A stretch of DNA of 6,690 bases from an uncultured Bacteroidales bacterium (GTDB lineage Bacteria > Bacteroidota > Bacteroidia > Bacteroidales > UBA932), in NCBI GenBank assembly GCA_946415795.1, contig CAMKTW010000094.1, positions 1 to 6,690 of the forward strand, written 5' to 3'. Under the pieces are notes generated by a model, which searched no databases, was not told the origin of the DNA, and saw only the letters and a program-made list of their open reading frames with translations. The position numbers and the translations under genes were made by a program. Positions 1 to 5,320 of the stretch are shown piece by piece. Each line of letters starts with the position of its first letter. Position 1 is the stretch's first letter.

Positions 1-1
1 T

Positions 2-631
2 TCTCCGGCAAAGGTGCAGAGCGCACTGCTGGAGGCTATGCAGGAGCGTCAGGTCACCATAGGCGACGAGAGTTTTCGTCTGCCGGAGCCGTTCCTGGTT
101 ATGGCTACCCAGAACCCCATAGAGCAGGAGGGTACCTACCCGCTTCCCGAGGCGCAGGTGGACCGTTTCATGCTCAAGGTCGTGGTCAAGTACCCGAAAA
201 AAGAGGAGGAGAAGCAGATTATCCGGATGAACAATGCCGGCGACGGCCTGCCCAAGCCCAACGTTGTTATAAAGCCTGAGGATATAGTCCGTGCCCGCAA
301 GGTGGTCCGTGAAGTCTATATGGACGAGAAGATAGAGAAGTATATAGTCGATATCGTTTTCGCCACCCGCGATCCGGAGGAGTATGGCCTGGGCAAGTTC
401 AGGAATATGATTGCCTTCGGCGGCAGTCCGCGTGCCAGCATCTCGCTCTCAATGGCCTCCAAGGCTTACGCCTTTATCCGCCGTCGCGGCTATGTCATCC
501 CGGAGGATGTCCGCGCCGTATGCTACGAGGTTCTCCGCCACCGCATCGGCCTGACCTACGAAGCTGAGGCAGACAACATCACATCAGAGAACATCATTGC
601 AGATATTCTTAATACTATTGAAGTACCGTAG
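2..631 (+). CDS. moxR: MoxR-family AAA+ ATPase, C-terminal part (5' end outside window)
   Basis: The reading frame is open from base 2, beginning with SPAKVQSALLEAMQE, the stretch that in MoxR proteins directly follows the Walker B (DEINR) motif. About 209 residues are visible of a family length near 320-330, so Walker A and Walker B lie upstream of the window. Visible AAA+ landmarks are the sensor 1 region ATQNP (nt 104-118), the VDRF arginine-finger region (nt 158-169) and the sensor 2 GGSPRAS motif (nt 419-439), followed by the helical lid domain. It ends with TAG immediately followed by a second in-frame-independent TAG. MoxR ATPases are cytoplasmic, hexameric and chaperone-like, and normally act with vWA proteins, three of which are encoded just downstream. 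The GTG at 14 is internal and is not a start. Identification is firm; the exact substrate is unknown. Confidence 0.96.
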   Translation, partial: SPAKVQSALLEAMQERQVTIGDESFRLPEPFLVMATQNPIEQEGTYPLPEAQVDRFMLKVVVKYPKKEEEKQIIRMNNAGDGLPKPNVVIKPEDIVRARKVVREVYMDEKIEKYIVDIVFATRDPEEYGLGKFRNMIAFGGSPRASISLSMASKAYAFIRRRGYVIPEDVRAVCYEVLRHRIGLTYEAEADNITSENIIADILNTIEVP

Positions 632-635
632 TAGC

Positions 636-641
636 GGGAGG
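636..641 (+). promoter_or_regulatory. Shine-Dalgarno-like GGGAGG before the DUF58 gene
   Basis: GGGAGG lies 8 nt upstream of the ATG at 650, inside the 18-nt gap after the moxR stop. It supports this ATG as the start. Bacteroidetes often initiate without strong Shine-Dalgarno pairing, so its contribution is inferred. Confidence 0.5.
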
Positions 642-649
642 CTTTAACG

Positions 650-1540
650 ATGGACAGTAATGAACTGTTAAAAAAGGTCCGGAAGATAGAGATCCGCACA
701 AAATCGCTCTCGCACCAGATGTTTGCGGGGGAGTATCACAGTGCGTTCAAGGGGCGTGGAATGACCTTTTCCGAGGTACGCGAATACCAGTACGGCGACG
801 ACGTCCGCAATATGGACTGGAACGTCACCGCCCGCCTGCGTGCCCCGTATGTGAAGGTGTTCGAGGAGGAGCGTGAGCTTACCGTGATGCTGCTGGTGGA
901 CGTGAGCGGTTCGCGTGCCTTCGGCACCACCGTCCGCAGCAAGCAGGACCTTGCCACGGAGATAGCCGCCGTGCTGTCGTTCTCCGCCTCTATAAACAAC
1001 GATAAGGTGGGGGCAATCCTGTTCAGCGACAAGGTAGAAAAGTTCATACCGCCCAAGAAGGGGCGCAGCCATCTGCTGCACATAATCCGCGAGCTGGTCG
1101 AGTTCACCCCGGAAGATCAGGGAACCGATATCAGCGAAGCGCTCCACTACCTGACCAACGCGCTCAAGAAGCGCTGCACTGCGTTCCTCCTCTCCGATAT
1201 GATGGATACCGATGACAACGGCCGGCCCCGCTGGGAAGATGCTCTGAAGATTGCCGCAAACCGGCACGACCTCTCGGTTATCAATATCTATGACAAACGT
1301 GAAAAGGAGATCCCTAACCTTGGCCTTGTGCTGGTGAGAGACGCTGAAACCGGTGCTGTCGAGTGGGTCGATACCTCTTCCCGGGCGATGCGCAAGGCCT
1401 ATGAGAAGCGTTCCCGCCAGGCAGACGAAGAGTGTCGGCAGCTCCTTAACAGGTATCGTATAGACAATGTGAGCATAGCCACTGACCAGGATTATGTCCA
1501 GGGGCTGATAGGCTTTTTCAAAAACAGGGGGTTGAAATGA
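650..1540 (+). CDS. DUF58 / von Willebrand factor A-like protein, cytoplasmic MoxR partner
   Basis: A 296-residue protein. Residues 35-57 carry the DUF58 signature (GRGMTFSEVREYQYGDD followed by VRNMDW). A vWA-type fold follows, with a MIDAS-like DVSGS at 84-88, GTD at 138-140 (candidate MIDAS Thr) and LLSDMMD around 180-186. There is no signal peptide or membrane segment, unlike the longer DUF58 proteins with N-terminal membrane helices, so this is predicted to be cytosolic. Genes of this type almost always follow moxR. The protein is the likeliest direct partner of the ATPase, because the BatA and BatB domains are predicted to be outside the cytoplasm. The start at 650 is preceded by GGGAGG. 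The stop overlaps the next gene in an ATGA arrangement (1537-1540), which suggests translational coupling. The family is certain; the molecular role is inferred from genomic association. Confidence 0.94.
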   Translation: MDSNELLKKVRKIEIRTKSLSHQMFAGEYHSAFKGRGMTFSEVREYQYGDDVRNMDWNVTARLRAPYVKVFEEERELTVMLLVDVSGSRAFGTTVRSKQDLATEIAAVLSFSASINNDKVGAILFSDKVEKFIPPKKGRSHLLHIIRELVEFTPEDQGTDISEALHYLTNALKKRCTAFLLSDMMDTDDNGRPRWEDALKIAANRHDLSVINIYDKREKEIPNLGLVLVRDAETGAVEWVDTSSRAMRKAYEKRSRQADEECRQLLNRYRIDNVSIATDQDYVQGLIGFFKNRGLK

Positions 1541-2487
1541 GAAGATTATTGTCGTGCATAGCTGTACTGCTGCTTGTGGTCGCCCACTTGAATGCCCAGG
1601 AGGGCGCTCCTAAAACCCGCCTCTCCCGCGACACCATACTTATCGGCGACCAGCTGGAGTGGATAATACCGCTTCAGATGGAGCCGGGCGAGAAATTTTT
1701 CCTTGAAGACATCGCAGATCCGCCGACACCGGGCGTGGTAATTATCAAGCCGCTGGCCGTTGACACCGTCGCCTCCACCCGCAAGATAATTGAGATAGAG
1801 GGTAAGGTGATTCTCACCAGCTTCGATTCAGGGAGCTATTATCTCCCGCCGCTGATTGCGATGATTGAACGCAAGAGCGGCAAGGTGGACACCCTCTATA
1901 TGGAGGGTCCGACCCTGGAGGTCACTACCGTCCCCATCGACACCGCGACTTATGTCATCAAGGACATCAAGGGCCAGATCAAGTATCCGATAACGTTCAG
2001 GGAGGTGATTCCCTGGGTGCTGCTGGCATTGCTGGTTGCTGCTCTGATATATGTGATTGTACGCTGGATAAGGATGCGCCGCGCCAACCGCACCTTTATG
2101 GGTAAACCCATCGTGAAGGATCCGCCGCATATCGTGGCGCTGCGTGCCCTGGACAAAATCCGCAAGCAGAAGCTATGGCAGAACGACAAGCAGAAGCAGT
2201 TCTATACCGAGGTTACCGACGCCCTGCGCGTCTATATCGCCGGCCGATACGATATCGTGGCGATGGAGCGCCCCTCGCGCGAGATGCTTGCCGACCTCAA
2301 ACAGCAGGATATCGACCCTAAGCTGTACGACGATATGGAGGAGCTCTTCACCCGCGCCGATCTGGTGAAATTTGCCAAGTATCAGGCTTCTGCAGAGGAG
2401 AATGAGGAGGTGATCCCGGATGCCGTCCGCTTTGTGAACGCAACTTATATGACCCAGTTGGACGAAGAGAAGAAAGAGGAGGACTGA
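1537..2487 (+). CDS. Bat-operon single-pass membrane protein (signal peptide, periplasmic beta-rich domain, TM, cytoplasmic tail)
   Basis: A 316-residue protein. A signal peptide ends at about residue 20 (HLNA, then Q). A periplasmic, probably beta-sandwich region spans 21-150. A strong TM helix lies at about 157-177 and is followed by the basic stretch RWIRMRRANR, which places the remaining ~140 residues in the cytoplasm. That tail contains RALDKIRKQKLW and an RVYIAGRYDIVAMERPSREML segment around 221-240. Such tails occur in DUF4381-like and BatD-like proteins, but this family link comes from pattern recognition, not a search. The gene sits between the DUF58 gene and batA, as is usual in Bacteroidetes Bat clusters. 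It overlaps the upstream stop by 4 nt, with AGGGGG 5 nt before the ATG. The opening after the signal peptide (LSRDTILIGDQLEW) resembles that of BatD (LEAPNVVAAGEPFR), so it may be a reduced BatD relative. Its function is unknown; a bridge between cytoplasmic MoxR/DUF58 and periplasmic Bat proteins is my inference. Confidence 0.88.
   Translation: MRRLLSCIAVLLLVVAHLNAQEGAPKTRLSRDTILIGDQLEWIIPLQMEPGEKFFLEDIADPPTPGVVIIKPLAVDTVASTRKIIEIEGKVILTSFDSGSYYLPPLIAMIERKSGKVDTLYMEGPTLEVTTVPIDTATYVIKDIKGQIKYPITFREVIPWVLLALLVAALIYVIVRWIRMRRANRTFMGKPIVKDPPHIVALRALDKIRKQKLWQNDKQKQFYTEVTDALRVYIAGRYDIVAMERPSREMLADLKQQDIDPKLYDDMEELFTRADLVKFAKYQASAEENEEVIPDAVRFVNATYMTQLDEEKKEED
2473..2482 (+). promoter_or_regulatory. 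AAAGAGGAGG Shine-Dalgarno-like sequence before batA
   Basis: AAAGAGGAGG ends 6 nt before the batA ATG at 2489. It also encodes the acidic KEE tail of the upstream protein, so it could serve both coding and initiation roles. The identical decamer precedes batC (4473-4482). Confidence 0.5.
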
Positions 2488-2488
2488 T

Positions 2489-3475
2489 ATGTTTTTTGAA
2501 TATCCCAAACTGCTCTGGCTGGAGCTGCTGCTGATACCTTTGGCTGCCCTGTACGTTTACAAGGAACTCAAGGGACGTGCTCCTGCACTGCAGGTAAGCA
2601 ATCTGAAGCGGTGGAGCTATAAGCCCTCCTGGTTGATGCGCGCGCTGCGCCACGTGCCGTTTGTGCTCCGAATGGGGGCGCTTGCACTGCTGATAGTGGC
2701 TATCGCCCGCCCGCGCGACTCAAAGAATTTCGAGAAGGTTGATACAGAGGGTATCGACATCGTGCTCGATATGGACGTCTCCACCTCTATGCTGGCGCGT
2801 GATTTCAAACCCGACCGCATAGGTGCCGCCAAGGATATCGCCATAGAGTTTATCGCATCCCGCCCCACCGACCGTATCGGCATTGTCGTGTTTGCGGGTG
2901 AAAGCTATACCCAGTGCCCCGTCACCACCGACCGCATCACCCTCATCAATATGATGAAGGAGGTGCAGACCGGCCTGATTGAAGACGGAACAGCCATCGG
3001 CAACGGCCTTGCCACCGCTGTGGCCAGGCTGAAGGATTCCGACGCCAAGAGCCGGGTGATAATACTGCTTACCGACGGTGTGAACAACCGCGGCGAGATT
3101 GCCCCGGAGACAGCTGCCGAGATTGCCAAGACATACGGTATTCGCGTCTATACCATCGGCGTGGGCGCCAAAGGTGAGGCACCTTATCCCGTCCAGACCC
3201 CGTGGGGCATACAGGTGCAGAATATGAAGGTGGAGATAGACGAGTCCCTGCTGGAAAAGATTGCAGAGACCACCGGCGGCAAGTATTTCCGCGCTACGGA
3301 CAATACCAAGCTGATGGAGATCTACGGCGAGATAAACAAGATGGAGAAGAACCGTACCACCGTGGACAGTTTCCCCGTCTATTCAGAGCGGTTTATGACC
3401 TTCGCCTTGTGGGCGCTGGCGCTGCTGCTTTTGGAATTGTTGCTTAAGTTTGTGATTATTAAGAAGTTGCCATAA
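2489..3475 (+). CDS. batA: BatA, membrane-anchored vWA (MIDAS) protein
   Basis: A 328-residue protein with the BatA/BatB architecture: TM1 at about 8-24, a basic loop at 25-56, TM2 at about 57-73 ending in the family's AIARP, a vWA domain at about 86-290, and TM3 at about 304-325. The metal-ion-dependent adhesion site looks complete: DVSTS at 96-100, Thr168 in EDGTAIG, and TDG at 195-197. The basic loop and the C-terminal KK indicate cytoplasmic loops, which puts the vWA domain on the periplasmic side. The gene starts 1 nt after the upstream stop, preceded by AGGAGG, and ends 1 nt before batB. BatA is the first-named protein of the Bacteroides aerotolerance set. It is thought to act in a vWA complex with BatB and TPR partners; its ligand is unknown. 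The batA versus batB assignment rests on gene order and similarity to BatA-type openings. Confidence 0.95.
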   Translation: MFFEYPKLLWLELLLIPLAALYVYKELKGRAPALQVSNLKRWSYKPSWLMRALRHVPFVLRMGALALLIVAIARPRDSKNFEKVDTEGIDIVLDMDVSTSMLARDFKPDRIGAAKDIAIEFIASRPTDRIGIVVFAGESYTQCPVTTDRITLINMMKEVQTGLIEDGTAIGNGLATAVARLKDSDAKSRVIILLTDGVNNRGEIAPETAAEIAKTYGIRVYTIGVGAKGEAPYPVQTPWGIQVQNMKVEIDESLLEKIAETTGGKYFRATDNTKLMEIYGEINKMEKNRTTVDSFPVYSERFMTFALWALALLLLELLLKFVIIKKLP

Positions 3476-3476
3476 G

Positions 3477-4493
3477 ATGTTGCACATTGCTCAAGCTGAA
3501 TATCTGTTGCTTTTGCTGCTGATACCCCTCTTTTTCCTGGGGTACTGGTGGTATCGCAAGGGTCAGAAGGCCCGCGCTGCAAGGCTGGGCGATCCTGAAC
3601 TGGTGTCAAAACTGATGCCCGGGGTATCTACGGCCAAAGGGTGGCTGAAGGTGACTTTCTTCTCGCTGGCCTTCCTCTTCTTTGTGCTGGGTCTGGCACG
3701 GCCGCAGCTTGGAGCCCGCCTGCAGGAGCGCGAGACCAGCGGAGTGGAGATAATGATTGCGCTGGACGTATCCAACTCAATGCTGGCGCAGGACTATTCG
3801 CCCAACCGTCTGGAAAGAGCCAAGCTGGCAATCTCCCGCCTGGTGGACAAACTGGCCGGTGACCGTATCGGTCTGGTAATCTTTGCGGGTGAGAGTTTTG
3901 TCCAGCTCCCGATAACTACCGATTATGTCTCTGCGAAGGCCTTTCTGAACAGTATTGAACCGGGCTCCATACCTATTCAGGGTACCGCTACTGCCGACGC
4001 CCTTATGACCGCCGCCCGCAGTTTCAGCACCCAGAGCGAGAAGAGCCGTGCAATAATCCTTATCTCCGATGGTGAAGACCATGAGGGTAATGTGCTTGAG
4101 ACGGCGGAGACCATCGCGGAGGAAGGTGTCCGCATCTATTGCGTGGGCGTGGGCAGCGCCAAGGGAGAACCTATCCCGATGGGAAGTGATATGCTCCGCG
4201 ACAAGGAGGGCAACATAGTTGTGACCCGCCTTGACGAAAAGACGCTGCGGGAGATTGCCTCCGCCGGCAACGGTGAATATGTCCGGGCGGCTGCGGGTGA
4301 GTTTGGTCTGAATCCTATCATAGAAAATATCCGCAGTATTGAGGCCTCAAAGTTCAAATCGGTTGTGTTCGAGGATTTTGACGAACAGTATATGTATTTC
4401 TTCGGCATCGCGCTGCTGTTCTTTATCCTGGAAATGCTGGTAGGGACACGCCGCAACCGCCGCCAGCTGTTCAAAGAGGAGGAATCAGAATGA
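3477..4493 (+). CDS. batB: BatB, membrane-anchored vWA (MIDAS) protein
   Basis: A 338-residue paralogue of the preceding protein with the same layout: TM1 at about 8-24, basic loop YRKGQKARAAR, TM2 at about 58-74 ending in LGLARPQLGARL, a vWA domain at about 88-295, TM3 at about 305-322, and the basic tail GTRRNRRQLFK. MIDAS residues are intact: DVSNS at 97-101, Thr170 in IQGTATADAL, and SDGED at 197-201. The GERSF-like element FAGESFVQLPITTD (136-149) closely matches FAGESYTQCPVTTD of BatA, consistent with tandem duplication. Positive-inside charges again predict a periplasmic vWA domain. Translation starts 1 nt after the batA stop without a clear Shine-Dalgarno sequence, so reinitiation is likely. 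The stop overlaps the batC start (ATGA, 4490-4493). Confidence 0.95.
   Translation: MLHIAQAEYLLLLLLIPLFFLGYWWYRKGQKARAARLGDPELVSKLMPGVSTAKGWLKVTFFSLAFLFFVLGLARPQLGARLQERETSGVEIMIALDVSNSMLAQDYSPNRLERAKLAISRLVDKLAGDRIGLVIFAGESFVQLPITTDYVSAKAFLNSIEPGSIPIQGTATADALMTAARSFSTQSEKSRAIILISDGEDHEGNVLETAETIAEEGVRIYCVGVGSAKGEPIPMGSDMLRDKEGNIVVTRLDEKTLREIASAGNGEYVRAAAGEFGLNPIIENIRSIEASKFKSVVFEDFDEQYMYFFGIALLFFILEMLVGTRRNRRQLFKEEESE
4473..4482 (+). promoter_or_regulatory. AAAGAGGAGG Shine-Dalgarno-like sequence before batC
   Basis: The same decamer as at 2473-2482, here 7 nt before the batC ATG at 4490. It encodes KEE within the BatB C-terminal tail KEEESE. It supports the chosen start of batC. Confidence 0.5.
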
Positions 4494-5296
4494 AAAGGTT
4501 CATTATAACTATATTACTGTTGGTTTTCTGTGGTATGCAGGCCTTTGCACAGACCGACCGCCGGGAAGTGCGCAGCGGCAACCGCAGTTTCCGCAAGGGG
4601 GATTTTGCCAAAGCGGAGATCGACTACAAGAAGGCGCTCCTGAAGGACTCCACAAGTGCGGCGGCTCAGTATAACCTTGCCAACGACCTGTATCGGCAGG
4701 AGAACTATCAAGAGGCGGAAAAATTTGCCGCAAAGGCTCTGGACAGCCTTGCCCGCAGCTCCCGAGCGGCCGATGCATATTTCAACAAGGGTGATATTTA
4801 TCTGCAGCAGCGCCGCTGGGGCGAGGCTATAGAGGCATTCAAGAGTTCTTTGCGCCTGAATCCGGGCGATTTGGATGCAAAGAGCAACCTCGCCTATGCC
4901 CAGAAGATGCTGGAGAAAGAGCAGCAGGAGCAGCAGAACCAGAACCAGAACCAGAATCAGAACCAGAATAACGACCAGAACAAGGACAATCAGGACCAGA
5001 ATCAGGATAAGCAGGACAATCAGGACGATCAGAACAAGGACCAGAACAAAGATCAGAATGATGACCGGCAGAATCAGGATCAGAACCAGGACCAAGACCA
5101 GAATAAAGACCAGAACCAGGACAACAATGACGACCGGCAGCCGCAGGGGCAGAACCAGCCTCAACCCAAGATAAGTCCGGAAGCTGCCGAGCAGATGCTC
5201 CAGGCCATCCAGGCCAAGGAGAACGAGACTCAGGACAAGGTCAACAAAGAGAAGGCGGCGTCTGTAAAGTCCCGTCAGAAAGAGAAGAACTGGTAG
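4490..5296 (+). CDS. batC: BatC, periplasmic TPR protein with long Q/N/D/K-rich linker
   Basis: A 268-residue protein. A signal peptide covers residues 1-20 (cleavage AFA, then Q) and there is no other membrane segment, so the protein is exported. Three TPR-like helical pairs follow at about 25-56, 57-90 and 92-127. The third contains the canonical AYFNKGDIYLQQRRWGEAIE and LNPGD pattern. A connecting helix runs at 128-149, then a low-complexity tract of Q, N, D and K at about 144-226, mostly CAG Gln codons. A conserved-looking C-terminal helix, ISPEAAEQMLQAIQAKENET at 228-247, leads to the terminal KEKNW, which resembles the ends of other BatC proteins. The TPR region should dock partner proteins, probably BatA/BatB, and the linker should act as a flexible spacer to the C-terminal helix. 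The start overlaps the batB stop by 4 nt. Confidence 0.94.
   Translation: MKRFIITILLLVFCGMQAFAQTDRREVRSGNRSFRKGDFAKAEIDYKKALLKDSTSAAAQYNLANDLYRQENYQEAEKFAAKALDSLARSSRAADAYFNKGDIYLQQRRWGEAIEAFKSSLRLNPGDLDAKSNLAYAQKMLEKEQQEQQNQNQNQNQNQNNDQNKDNQDQNQDKQDNQDDQNKDQNKDQNDDRQNQDQNQDQDQNKDQNQDNNDDRQPQGQNQPQPKISPEAAEQMLQAIQAKENETQDKVNKEKAASVKSRQKEKNW
4919..5167 (+). repeat. CAG-AAY / CAG-GAY low-complexity tract inside batC
   Basis: An in-frame tract encoding residues 144-226 of BatC. Its most regular part is six consecutive CAGAAY hexamers at 4934-4969 (AAC, AAC, AAC, AAT, AAC, AAT as second codons). Beyond that it degenerates into mixtures of CAG, AAY, GAY and AAR codons. Multiples of 3 or 6 nt keep the frame, so length change by replication slippage would be tolerated. 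The tract also creates long artefactual open frames on the other strand and in another forward frame. Confidence 0.85.
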
Positions 5297-5320
5297 GGTC
5301 TTATAAGACAAATGCTCAAG

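Noticed and set aside
14..16. GTG as the moxR start
   Set aside because: The conserved MoxR frame extends to the left edge through SPAK, so the GTG encodes an internal Val.
668..1267. Minus-strand frame of 199 residues opposite the DUF58 gene
   Set aside because: Shadow of a well-supported DUF58 gene; composition is not protein-like and no family is recognised.
4919..5167. CRISPR-like or tandem non-coding repeat
   Set aside because: Units are 3-6 nt, in frame and translated, with no spacers; this is coding low complexity.
4875..5174. Forward open frame encoding an RTRTRI-type basic repeat protein
   Set aside because: A frame-shifted reading of the batC hexamer tract; artefact of repetitive composition.
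4514..5311. Long minus-strand open frame (265 residues) rich in Leu, Val and Ile, resembling a membrane protein
   Set aside because: It is the antisense reading of batC. The LVLVLIL pattern is the reverse complement of the CAG/AAC/GAC repeat tract. It has no independent context, whereas batC has a signal peptide, TPRs and operon overlap.
5312..5320. ATG 5312 as the batD start
   Set aside because: It is in frame and possible (adds MLK), but no ribosome site distinguishes it. The signal peptide from 5321 is the more usual form, so I kept 5321 while noting the alternative.
5297..5320. Promoter or terminator in the batC-batD gap
   Set aside because: The gap is only 24 nt, with no inverted repeat and no convincing -7/-33 Bacteroidetes promoter.
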